A stretch of 64,000 nucleotides of DNA from Vibrio lentus (GTDB taxonomy: Bacteria > Pseudomonadota > Gammaproteobacteria > Enterobacterales > Vibrionaceae): positions 1,736,001 through 1,800,000 of the forward strand of contig NZ_JAUFQE010000002.1 of NCBI RefSeq assembly GCF_030409755.1, read 5' to 3'. Positions within the stretch are counted from its first letter, which is position 1, and each line of letters opens with the position of its first letter. Of the stretch, positions 9,410-16,461 are shown one piece after another. The notes below the pieces were generated by a model. That model was not told the DNA's origin. It worked only from the letters and a program-made list of their open reading frames with translations, and ran no database searches. The translations under genes were made by a program, and so were the position numbers.

Positions 9410-9433
9410 ACGGCCTGAAGGAAATCAGGCCGT
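9410..9433 (-). terminator. Intercistronic hairpin between dctP-like and dctQ-like genes
   Basis: Perfect 9-bp GC-rich stem ACGGCCTGA / TCAGGCCGT with a 6-base loop, followed on the minus strand by TTTTATT. It sits 33 bases after the binding-protein stop. It looks like a true intrinsic terminator that is partly read through, or an mRNA-stabilising hairpin giving excess binding protein. Confidence 0.8.
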
Positions 9434-9465
9434 CTTCATTAACAAATTAATCTACATTCGCACAA

Positions 9466-10479
9466 TTACTGTGCAGCTCGAATCGTTTCCAACTCTTTCA
9501 TGATCGTTGCGTGTATACCTTCGCTCCATGTTGGGAACTGGTTGTACACGTCAGCTGTCAACTCATTAAACTCGTCAGAGTTCACTTCATTAAACGTAAC
9601 GCCTAACTCTTCAAGTTTTTGAGTGTATTCAACATCAAGCTTAACCAGCTCTGCAGTGTTAGATTCAGCGCCCGCTTCTAGCTCTTCATTGATGATTTGC
9701 TGTTGCTCTGGCGTAAACTTGTCCCAAAGAGTCGGTGAAATGTAGATACCAACCGTGCCTAGGAAGTGTTTAGTCAAAGACATATTCTTCGCTACTTCAT
9801 AGATTTTGGTTGAGTACATAGTCAGGATTGAACCTTCAAGGCCGTCAACAACACCTTGTTGAACGCCTGCATAGGTTTCTGGGAATGGCAGAGAAGCTGG
9901 AGCCGCGCCCATTGCTGAAAGCGTGCTGATAAACAACTGACTTTGTGGAACACGGATACGCATCCCTTTCATGTCTTCAGAGTTCACAATCTCTTTATTA
10001 GTGATCATGTGACGGAACCCAAACATGTAGTCTGCATTCAGTACTTTAATGCCTTTCTCTTCAGCTTTAGCCTTCAAGCCCGCGACAAATTCCGTATCCA
10101 TCATCGCTAAATATTCATCATACGTGTTGTACAACATTGGGCCTGCCAGTGCAGCGAAGTCTGGTACGTAATCGCCTAGGTAGGTTAAATCCTCAACAGC
10201 AATCCAGTTTGCGCCGTTAACCACTTGTTCCAAGTTATCTTTGTAAACAGGTAACTGACCACCTGGGAAAACTTTAATGTTTACCGAACCATCGGTTCTT
10301 TCGCGTATTTTGTCGGTTGCTTTGATGAGCTCTTGGGTTAATAACTCGTTTTGAGTGAACACAAGGCTCATATTGATATTAATTGGCTCATCTTTAGCGT
10401 CCGCTCCGGCCTTGTCAGCTTCACCACAACCAACAAGTAACGTTGCCGCCATAATTACTGTACCTAATAGCTTTTTCAT
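9466..10479 (-). CDS. TRAP transporter solute-binding protein (DctP family)
   Basis: Periplasmic solute receptor of the TRAP transporter. The leader ends in LLVGC (lipid-modified C18), so it is probably a membrane-anchored lipoprotein rather than freely soluble, which is less usual in Gram-negative TRAP systems. The DctP fold shows the expected MRIRVPQS motif near residue 175; the arginine there normally binds the ligand carboxylate. The following PFPETYAGVQQGVVDG block is also typical. The first gene of the operon, it faces the GDPD/DeoR pair across 270 bases. Ligand unknown; a carboxylate, or a phosphorylated glycerol derivative, is inferred from the neighbours. Confidence 0.92.
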   Translation of the reverse strand: MKKLLGTVIMAATLLVGCGEADKAGADAKDEPININMSLVFTQNELLTQELIKATDKIRERTDGSVNIKVFPGGQLPVYKDNLEQVVNGANWIAVEDLTYLGDYVPDFAALAGPMLYNTYDEYLAMMDTEFVAGLKAKAEEKGIKVLNADYMFGFRHMITNKEIVNSEDMKGMRIRVPQSQLFISTLSAMGAAPASLPFPETYAGVQQGVVDGLEGSILTMYSTKIYEVAKNMSLTKHFLGTVGIYISPTLWDKFTPEQQQIINEELEAGAESNTAELVKLDVEYTQKLEELGVTFNEVNSDEFNELTADVYNQFPTWSEGIHATIMKELETIRAAQ

Positions 10480-10563
10480 TTTTAATCACCTTATCGTGGC
10501 TATCTTTTCTAAATATAGAGGGTGTTATTAAGTTTTCGTAGAGTATGTAAGTGAATTATTACA

Positions 10564-10573
10564 TTCATATGAA
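10564..10573. promoter_or_regulatory. Short palindrome in the divergent TRAP/GDPD region
   Basis: Perfect palindrome TTCATATGAA within ATTCATATGAACAT. The octamer ATGAACAT (10569-10576) recurs in the same orientation at 10732-10739, just before the preferred GDPD start. These may be operator half-sites for the DeoR-type regulator encoded nearby. This is pattern reading only. Confidence 0.35.
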
Positions 10574-10631
10574 CATTTATCTTGGCCACTTGAACACATT
10601 GAGGATAAGGTCTCACTATTGTATAAACTCT

Positions 10632-10670
10632 AACCGACTTCTTTTAACCAGTTCTCAGTTAAAATCGGTT
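10632..10670. promoter_or_regulatory. Interrupted inverted repeat in the divergent promoter region
   Basis: Arms AACCGA-CTTC-TTTTAAC and GTTAAAA-TCGGTT pair over 13 bp with a four-base bulge and a nine-base loop. It lies between the divergent TRAP and GDPD/DeoR transcripts. It could be an operator for the local DeoR-family regulator or a leader hairpin; no long T-run follows, so a terminator is less likely. Confidence 0.5.
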
Positions 10671-10751
10671 GATATAGTCAATCGATAATAAATCTGTAAT
10701 AAAACAAAGCTAATGTCTCCTAAATTTTCAAATGAACATCGAGAATGCATT

Positions 10752-11456
10752 ATGATTACAGGCCACCGCGGTGCCGCTTCTTTAGCACCAGAAAATACGC
10801 TAGTCAGTATTGAGCAAGCAGCGAAAGCAGGCGCAAGTTGGGTTGAAATTGATACCCAGCTCAGTGCCGACGGTATCCCTATGGTTTTTCATGATAGAAC
10901 GGTGAACCGCTGTACTGATGGGACTGGGAATATTGCAGATTTAGATCTCACCACACTCAAGGCTTTAGACGCTGGCAGTTGGTTTGGTAGTGAGTTTATA
11001 GGAACCTCGATTCCGACGTTAAGTGAAGCGCTAGACAAGTGCCTAGAACTCGATCTAACTCTGAACCTTGAGCTCAAGATATATAACGATAAGGCGATAA
11101 AACCTTTAGTTGACCAAGTTATTGCACTGATAAAGCAAAAGGATTTCCCTAGTGAAAAACTGCTCATCTCAAGCTTCAAAAAGGATGCACTAAGTCAGTG
11201 CCAAGAGTTAATGCCCGAAGTTAGACGAGGATTCATCTGCGAAGTATGGAATGATTTCAGCCTAGAGTCACTTAAATCACTCGACCTTTACAGCATTCAT
11301 ATTGACCACCGAATTCTTGATGAGAAAACGGCGAAAGCGATCAAAGATTCAGGTGCGGTTCTTAAAATATGGACGCTAAACGACCCCAAATTGGCAAGCA
11401 AATATCTCAATCTAGGTGTTGATAACATCATTACCGACGTACCAAATAAATTTTAG
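10752..11456 (+). CDS. ugpQ: Cytoplasmic glycerophosphodiester phosphodiesterase
   Basis: Hydrolyses glycerophosphodiesters to sn-glycerol-3-phosphate and an alcohol. GDPD motifs are complete: GHRGAASLAPENT at residues 4-16, the metal-binding EIDTQ, the catalytic HDRTVNRCTDGTG and NLELK. No signal peptide is present, so it matches the cytoplasmic UgpQ type (about 247 residues) rather than periplasmic GlpQ. An upstream ATG at 10713 would add 13 residues, but it has no good ribosome-binding site and the family begins near HRG, so ATG 10752 is preferred. Nine bases separate it from the DeoR gene, making a two-gene operon. Its product, G3P, is the classical effector of GlpR-type repressors. Confidence 0.9.
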   Translation: MITGHRGAASLAPENTLVSIEQAAKAGASWVEIDTQLSADGIPMVFHDRTVNRCTDGTGNIADLDLTTLKALDAGSWFGSEFIGTSIPTLSEALDKCLELDLTLNLELKIYNDKAIKPLVDQVIALIKQKDFPSEKLLISSFKKDALSQCQELMPEVRRGFICEVWNDFSLESLKSLDLYSIHIDHRILDEKTAKAIKDSGAVLKIWTLNDPKLASKYLNLGVDNIITDVPNKF

Positions 11457-11465
11457 TGAGCTTCT

Positions 11466-12218
11466 ATGGAACTGAACCACCGCCAAAAACAAATACTCGC
11501 GACGCTTAAAGCAAATCAAGATGTACAGATCGATCATTTAGCCGAACTATTTTCGGTCACTACTCAAACCATTCGTCGTGACGTAAACGACTTATGCGAG
11601 CAGGGTTTAGCGCGAAGAGTGCACGGAGGCGTAAGCTTACCGACAACGCTGACTAACACCAGTTATCGATTCCGTGCTGGCGTTGAATCAGAAATGAAAG
11701 ACAGTATCGCCATGGCTGTTGCAGACGCAATACCTGAAGGTTCAACAGTCATGATGGGGATTGGTACGACCGTCACTCGCATAGCTCAATATTTGTTGGC
11801 AAAGCCCGCGTTACGAGTGATCACCAACAACCTGCAAGTCGCTCGAATCCTCGAAGCAAACGAGCAGATTGAAGTGTACTTAGCGGGCGGTTTATTTCGA
11901 AGAGAGCATCAAGACATGGTGGGAAGTAGCGTAGTTCACTTCTTCTCAGATTTTGAAGCCGACATTGGCATTTGTGGTTGTGGCTCTGTAACAGACAGTC
12001 ATTTCGCCATGGAACATGAGCAAGTTGAAGCCGACCTTTCAAAATCTATTATCAAGAACAGCCGTGAAAGTTGGCTTGTCGCGGATGCCAGTAAATGGGG
12101 ACGCTTTGCGGCACTAAAAGTAGCGTCATTGGAGCAATTTGATCGTATATACACCAATAACAGCCAATTACCTTCGGAGCTAAACATACACTTAGTAGAA
12201 GACGCTATTCATACTTAG
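11466..12218 (+). CDS. DeoR-family transcriptional regulator, GlpR-like
   Basis: DeoR-family repressor of 250 residues. The N-terminal helix-turn-helix (about residues 5-58) reads VTTQTIRRDVNDLCEQGLARRVHGG, written here across its recognition helix and wing. The C-terminal DeoRC sugar-phosphate sensor domain contains VITNNLQVA, YLAGGLFRR and the late VADASKWGR, all close in pattern to GlpR, the glycerol-3-phosphate repressor. It lies downstream of the GDPD gene and divergent from the TRAP operon, so it probably controls both. The effector is inferred to be a phosphorylated triose or glycerol compound. A vibrio usually has a separate glpR by the glp genes, so I do not give that name. Confidence 0.88.
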   Translation: MELNHRQKQILATLKANQDVQIDHLAELFSVTTQTIRRDVNDLCEQGLARRVHGGVSLPTTLTNTSYRFRAGVESEMKDSIAMAVADAIPEGSTVMMGIGTTVTRIAQYLLAKPALRVITNNLQVARILEANEQIEVYLAGGLFRREHQDMVGSSVVHFFSDFEADIGICGCGSVTDSHFAMEHEQVEADLSKSIIKNSRESWLVADASKWGRFAALKVASLEQFDRIYTNNSQLPSELNIHLVEDAIHT

Positions 12219-12227
12219 ATAAAAAGG

Positions 12228-12251
12228 GCTAGCTATTTCAAAATACCTAGC
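12228..12251. terminator. Weak hairpin between DeoR-like and DHH genes
   Basis: Stem GCTAG-C-TATTT / AAATA-C-CTAGC (10 bp with one C:C mismatch) and a two-base loop, lying between the convergent genes. There is no long T-tract. Confidence 0.4.
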
Positions 12252-12268
12252 ACTCTAAACAAATAAGT

Positions 12269-13246
12269 TTAGGCATCAAGCACTAGGCTCGGTCGAATCA
12301 AATCATAGATGTAATCTAGTTCATCACTTTTCTGAAACTGGCTGTTGATGATGCCACCAGCCATGTGAGAATGCCCACCTCCAAAACCGATCCCTCTATC
12401 GTTCAGTGCCCTTTTAACTATATTTGCGACATTGTTATTGGAACACTCTGAACGAAGAGAGATAAAGGTTTTCTCATGACTCTTCGCAGTGAGCACAATG
12501 ATATCAAGCTCATCAACACTTAATAGAAAATCACCTAATACACCGAGCATATTTTTAGGACAACCTTCAGGAAGCACCGCAAACGCTGCATTTTTTTCAC
12601 GGCGTAAGTTAGTAAGCATTGAATTGAAAAGTTGTAATTCGTGGAACTCGACCTGATTCCGAAAAATCTTGTTGACCATGGTATTGTCTGCCCTCTCTTG
12701 AAGGTACAGCAATGCTTTCAGATCAGCCGATCCTACAGCCCGAGTAAAGTTAGCGGTATCAAAGCTCAAACCGACCAATAGTGCTGTTGCAACTTTTTGT
12801 GGCATCGGCAAAGAAAAATAGCGGTAATACTCGACCATCATGGTTGCTGTTGCGCCATAATTTGCTCGCACATCTGAGTACCATACAAAATCAGGTACTT
12901 TGACTTGGTGGTGATCAATTACTGCGACTTCTAAGCCTGGAACGTCGGTAACGTTCTTTTCACCAATACAGCCATCAACAACAATAATCTTGTCGTCAGG
13001 TTGTAGCTTCAAGTCTTTTGGTTCATAGATCGGAATCTCCAACCAATCTATGAGATTCCTAAGTGACACCCTATCGATGTAACCATGAAAGGTAATAAAT
13101 GGATGAAAGCCTTTCTTTTTTAACAGGTAAGCCAGAGCGTACGCCGAAGACAATGCATCATGGTCTGGGAAGTCATGAGCTTGGACAATGATTCGTTTAT
13201 TGCCTTTGAGTCTTTCTAGAAAGGTATCGAATTTTGAATTTGCCAT
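12269..13246 (-). CDS. DHH-family phosphoesterase
   Basis: DHH/DHHA1 phosphoesterase of 325 residues, in the group that includes NrnA-type nanoRNases and pAp phosphatases. Motif I is HDFPDHDALSSA (residues 24-35), motif II VVDGC near 89-93, the name-giving DHH is at 111-113 (VIDHHQV), and the C-terminal DHHA1 nucleic-acid-binding loop is GFGGGHSHMAGG near 292-303. All Mn-binding acidic and histidine residues seem to be present. Substrate could be short RNA, pAp or cyclic-dinucleotide products; the sequence does not decide. A terminator at 13265 separates it from the gene upstream. Confidence 0.85.
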   Translation of the reverse strand: MANSKFDTFLERLKGNKRIIVQAHDFPDHDALSSAYALAYLLKKKGFHPFITFHGYIDRVSLRNLIDWLEIPIYEPKDLKLQPDDKIIVVDGCIGEKNVTDVPGLEVAVIDHHQVKVPDFVWYSDVRANYGATATMMVEYYRYFSLPMPQKVATALLVGLSFDTANFTRAVGSADLKALLYLQERADNTMVNKIFRNQVEFHELQLFNSMLTNLRREKNAAFAVLPEGCPKNMLGVLGDFLLSVDELDIIVLTAKSHEKTFISLRSECSNNNVANIVKRALNDRGIGFGGGHSHMAGGIINSQFQKSDELDYIYDLIRPSLVLDA

Positions 13247-13264
13247 AATCCAACTGCTAATAAA

Positions 13265-13292
13265 AGCTCTAGCTTTGTAAGAAACTAGAGCT
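13265..13292 (-). terminator. Terminator after the uncharacterised membrane protein gene
   Basis: Perfect 8-bp stem AGCTCTAG / CTAGAGCT with a 12-base loop, followed on the minus strand by TTTTATTAG, 13 bases past the preceding stop codon. Confidence 0.75.
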
Positions 13293-13305
13293 GGTGTGTT
13301 AATGC

Positions 13306-14112
13306 TTAACTCTTATGAATCAAACGATACTCTGTGTTCGATAAAATAGCTTCTTCAAGGGCGTCGACACCTAATGTACTGTAACCATAGAAATTGGGTT
13401 TGGCGCTCAATCTCAAAGACTGGACGCTCGAAACGACATCTTCGTCCATCGTTAACGAGTCAACTACAGCGGCCAGCAAATTCCTATTACCTTTTGTCAT
13501 TGGTGTAATAAATTCACTAACACCACTGATTGAAGAATAGAGATACCCGAATTCCCCGCCGTTGTTTTCTTCAATGTAATAATTACCGGTTCTAGCGAAC
13601 GACGCTCGGATTTCATTGACACTTTCAATGGCATTAAAAGGCTGATTAAAAAACGCTGAACCACCTGTATGTTCTTGTGTTTCAGGTACAAAACCTTCAT
13701 CAGGGAAGACAAGGTAAGCGACAATAGCGTTATCTCTAGTAATCGCAGACAGTATGAAATTATCATCTTGATAATACTTGATCACATCATCACTGCTTGA
13801 ACGTTTTATATATACTGGTGCGCCAAACGTTTGATCCAAAGCTTCAGCGGATGACCGAATATATATTCTCTCTAGCTTTCTATGAGATGGAATATCCGTC
13901 ATTTGAGAAAGGCCAAAGTCGAACATCTTTTCCAATGCATCAAAGCTGTCATTAAAGCCACCCAAAGCAATAGAAATAACCGATACCAAACCTATAGTAC
14001 GAGCTAGGCCGCCTTTCTTTTGCTCTTCTAGCAGTGACTCTTGTGCGTCTTGGAGTTCTTGTAATTCCTCTTGAATATCTTTAGAAATATCAGCTCTCTG
14101 TTCTTCAGACAT
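13306..14112 (-). CDS. Uncharacterised single-pass membrane protein
   Basis: Not recognised with confidence. The 268-residue protein starts with a charged, Glu/Gln-rich helix (about 8-33, possible coiled coil), then one predicted membrane helix (about 34-54). A roughly 200-residue domain of mixed alpha/beta character follows; it contains a phrase like AEALDQTFGAPVYIKR and a repeated hydrophobic strand pattern. From memory it resembles domains filed under the name ETEC_3214, but this is unverified. Topology is probably N-in with the large domain periplasmic. It begins two bases after the stop of the 60-residue gene, and the lytic transglycosylase gene lies just beyond, so all three may be one transcript ending at the 13265 terminator. 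Confidence 0.75.
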   Translation of the reverse strand: MSEEQRADISKDIQEELQELQDAQESLLEEQKKGGLARTIGLVSVISIALGGFNDSFDALEKMFDFGLSQMTDIPSHRKLERIYIRSSAEALDQTFGAPVYIKRSSSDDVIKYYQDDNFILSAITRDNAIVAYLVFPDEGFVPETQEHTGGSAFFNQPFNAIESVNEIRASFARTGNYYIEENNGGEFGYLYSSISGVSEFITPMTKGNRNLLAAVVDSLTMDEDVVSSVQSLRLSAKPNFYGYSTLGVDALEEAILSNTEYRLIHKS

Positions 14113-14114
14113 TT

Positions 14115-14297
14115 TTAACCTTTGATCTCATCAATTGTATCCATCAATGCATCTTTGCCGTCTTCAGCACGTTCCTGCACTCGCTCAAAAGCATCGGTGT
14201 CCATGATATCTTCAATTTCGTCGCTGTAATTAAGGCCTAGGTAAATACCAATAGCGATGAAAAATAAAGCAAAAATCTTAAACATATTTAATCTCAC
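14115..14297 (-). CDS. Small membrane protein of unknown function
   Basis: Sixty residues: a hydrophobic segment at about 5-22 (IFALFFIAIGIYLGL) and then an acidic, amphipathic tail rich in Asp and Glu. No family recognised. It is accepted as real because it fits tightly between the transglycosylase gene (14-base gap upstream) and the membrane-protein gene (two-base gap downstream) on the same strand, and because GAGGTGAGAT gives a good ribosome-binding site before its start. Confidence 0.65.
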   Translation of the reverse strand: MRLNMFKIFALFFIAIGIYLGLNYSDEIEDIMDTDAFERVQERAEDGKDALMDTIDEIKG

Positions 14298-14311
14298 CTC
14301 TTCAAAAAGTT

Positions 14312-15772
14312 TTACTTATATAATGCGATACGACTGTTCACTTTCTTCAAATAGTTTTTGGTTTCATCGTATGGCAACTTCGCAACTAGGTGGTTGTACA
14401 CCTCTTCTGGAGTCATTTTGTTGATCACTTTGGATGCTTTGCCGATACTCGTTGAGCGATCTTTGTTGAACGCTCGGGCAACATTACCAGCGCCAGTGTT
14501 ATAAGCCGCAATTACACAGTACAAACGACTTTCATCATTCTCAATCTTGCGCAGATATTTACTGTTTAGAATATCCAAATATGCGGTACCGGTTTCCACA
14601 TTGATAACTGGCTGATACAAATCCGAAACCTTCATTGGTTCATCGATATTTCTAACTTGTTTGTTCACGTCATGCCCTGCACTCGTCGGCACCACTTGCA
14701 TTAGGCCAAAGGCGGGAACATGTGATTTAGCATTCGGGCGAAAAGCGGATTCAGAATGCATGATGGCCATGATCAGCGCTGCATCAACTTCCCAGTTTTT
14801 ACTCTCTTTTTCAGCCAATGCGCTGTACTTGCTAGCTCGCGCTTTTAAGCTATTTTCAGGAAGCTTAACTTTATAGCTGATCACCTTCTTCGGCTTAATT
14901 GGCACAGATGCTACTTCCGCAACCGGCGTTGACGCTTCGGCTTTGGGCTTCAACTTCGCTGTTTTGACCGTTACTTTTTCTGCTACTTCTTGGACAGATG
15001 TAGCCTCTACCTTTGTGACTTGTTGTGATTTTTCAGCAATGAACTCAGGACGCTCAATCTTGATGCCAAATTTAGCTCGCATATCATCAAAAAGCTTCGA
15101 CTGCGCTGCAATACGATCTTGCGCTTTTGCCATCAACGCCATCTTTTTATTGTGAGCACGCTGGTAGATAAATGATTCTGGAATCCCAGTACCTGATTGA
15201 ATTAACCGCTCCGCCTGAACATCAAGTTCATTCATTTGGCTTTGAGTTTGTCTAATAACGAAGTCTTTCTCTTGCTGCTCTTTTTCCCAAGAGAACAAAA
15301 CCTCGTGGTCTTGAGCTTTCAAGTCTGATAGCTCTACCACTTGCCCTGCAACTTCTACCGGGATTCCCTTTACAAGATCATCAATCTCTTCTGCACTGCT
15401 GTCTTTATCAACTAAAACAGAAACAGTCGCCGTATTATTTTCATAATCCACAGCGGTTTTAACTTGATCATCTTGCGAGTATTCAACTTGTGTGGTTTGA
15501 GAAGAAACCTCCCCTTCACCCCACGTTTTAATAAGGTCGGTGCGGCGGTCATCAAGCTTATTGGTGTATTCGTCACGCCATTGCTCATACTCATCCAAAT
15601 ACGCATTTACATAAGCATGGAACTCTTTGAGTGTTTCTTCTTGGGATTGACTTGCATTGACCACTGCATTATTTAACTGCTGTTTTTGGTTATCTGACAC
15701 CGCAAGCGTAGGGAAACTAATTGCTGCAGAGATTGCGACAGCTAACCCTGTTTTGGCGATCGTTTTATACAT
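14312..15772 (-). CDS. Exported MltC-like lytic transglycosylase without lipid anchor
   Basis: Peptidoglycan lytic transglycosylase. The start chosen is ATG 15772 (MYKTIAKTGL), which gives a clean signal peptide ending near TLAVS; an in-frame start at 15808 would bury it. Next, about residues 45-150 resemble the MltC N-terminal domain (DUF3393), with the phrase IKTWGEGEVSSQTTQVEY. An Ala/Lys/Pro/Val-rich spacer runs to about 310, then a C-terminal SLT domain with catalytic glutamate E341 in MHSESAF, then GLMQVVPTSAG and AYNTGAGNVARAF. Classical MltC is an outer-membrane lipoprotein; this one lacks a lipobox cysteine and is about 120 residues longer. It follows a lipoprotein operon but has its own promoter space after the terminator at 15799. 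Confidence 0.87.
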   Translation of the reverse strand: MYKTIAKTGLAVAISAAISFPTLAVSDNQKQQLNNAVVNASQSQEETLKEFHAYVNAYLDEYEQWRDEYTNKLDDRRTDLIKTWGEGEVSSQTTQVEYSQDDQVKTAVDYENNTATVSVLVDKDSSAEEIDDLVKGIPVEVAGQVVELSDLKAQDHEVLFSWEKEQQEKDFVIRQTQSQMNELDVQAERLIQSGTGIPESFIYQRAHNKKMALMAKAQDRIAAQSKLFDDMRAKFGIKIERPEFIAEKSQQVTKVEATSVQEVAEKVTVKTAKLKPKAEASTPVAEVASVPIKPKKVISYKVKLPENSLKARASKYSALAEKESKNWEVDAALIMAIMHSESAFRPNAKSHVPAFGLMQVVPTSAGHDVNKQVRNIDEPMKVSDLYQPVINVETGTAYLDILNSKYLRKIENDESRLYCVIAAYNTGAGNVARAFNKDRSTSIGKASKVINKMTPEEVYNHLVAKLPYDETKNYLKKVNSRIALYK

Positions 15773-15798
15773 AACTAACTCCGAGATTGCATAGAAAC

Positions 15799-15825
15799 AA
15801 AAGGCCACTCAATCGGCGGCCTTTT
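15799..15825 (-). terminator. Terminator of the lipoprotein operon
   Basis: Perfect 8-bp stem AAAAGGCC / GGCCTTTT with an 11-base loop, 25 bases beyond the LPP20-like stop. It marks the end of the three-lipoprotein operon just before the transglycosylase gene. Confidence 0.8.
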
Positions 15826-15849
15826 CACTTAACTAATCGTCATACACGA

Positions 15850-16461
15850 TTATTTTTTCAACGCATCGAATGCCGCTGCAAGATCTGCTGCTGCTTTCTC
15901 GTTGTTGAATTGATCCCAAAGCGCAGAATCTTCACCGCCAACTTCATCGATAACCTTGTTCATGTTCGCATCATAAGCCGCTTGATCCATACCAACGAGT
16001 ACGTACAAACCACCAGCAGGGCTAGCTTGGCTTACAATGACACGGCTGTTTGTAAGCGTTTTGTTCACTACGGACTTAGTGATATTTTCAAACGTCTCTT
16101 TAACGTCTTCTGTGACTAACGTTACACCTTCAGCAGAAGAGGTTGATGTTACGCCCTCTGTCGCGGCCTGGAATAAGTTACTTACGTCAGTTTCGAATTC
16201 AGCAGCAAGGTTTACACGCGCATCATTTACGGCGATCTTGCGCATGACACTCATACCAGCCGCACTTTTCTTTGCGTAACCTTTAGCAGCAGCGGCCAAA
16301 TCAGTAGGAATCACGTCACAGATCCAGCCTGGCGCAGATACGGTTGGTGCGTCAGGAAAAGTACATGGCGCAAAATTTTGAGCCTGTTCAACCGTGCTGT
16401 TGTTGCTTTGACAACCAGCAAGAGCGGTCACTAGTGATACTGCAATAATTAGTTTTTTCAT
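15850..16461 (-). CDS. LPP20-family lipoprotein
   Basis: Lipoprotein with lipobox VTALAGC (C17). After a Cys-containing linker (residues C33, C48), the segment GYAKKSAAGMSVMRKIAVNDARVNLA and what follows match the LPP20 pattern, in which a short secreted domain carries a conserved A-x-x-D-A-R helix. LPP20 domains are found in FlgP-type flagellar ring proteins and in other outer-membrane lipoproteins. The start overlaps the stop of the CsgG/LpoB-like gene by four bases (ATGA), so the two are translationally coupled. No flagellar genes are nearby. Confidence 0.8.
   Translation of the reverse strand: MKKLIIAVSLVTALAGCQSNNSTVEQAQNFAPCTFPDAPTVSAPGWICDVIPTDLAAAAKGYAKKSAAGMSVMRKIAVNDARVNLAAEFETDVSNLFQAATEGVTSTSSAEGVTLVTEDVKETFENITKSVVNKTLTNSRVIVSQASPAGGLYVLVGMDQAAYDANMNKVIDEVGGEDSALWDQFNNEKAAADLAAAFDALKK

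Noticed and set aside
15787..16119. 110-residue + strand frame over the LPP20-like gene end and terminator
   Set aside because: It crosses a terminator and is antisense to a well-supported lipoprotein gene.
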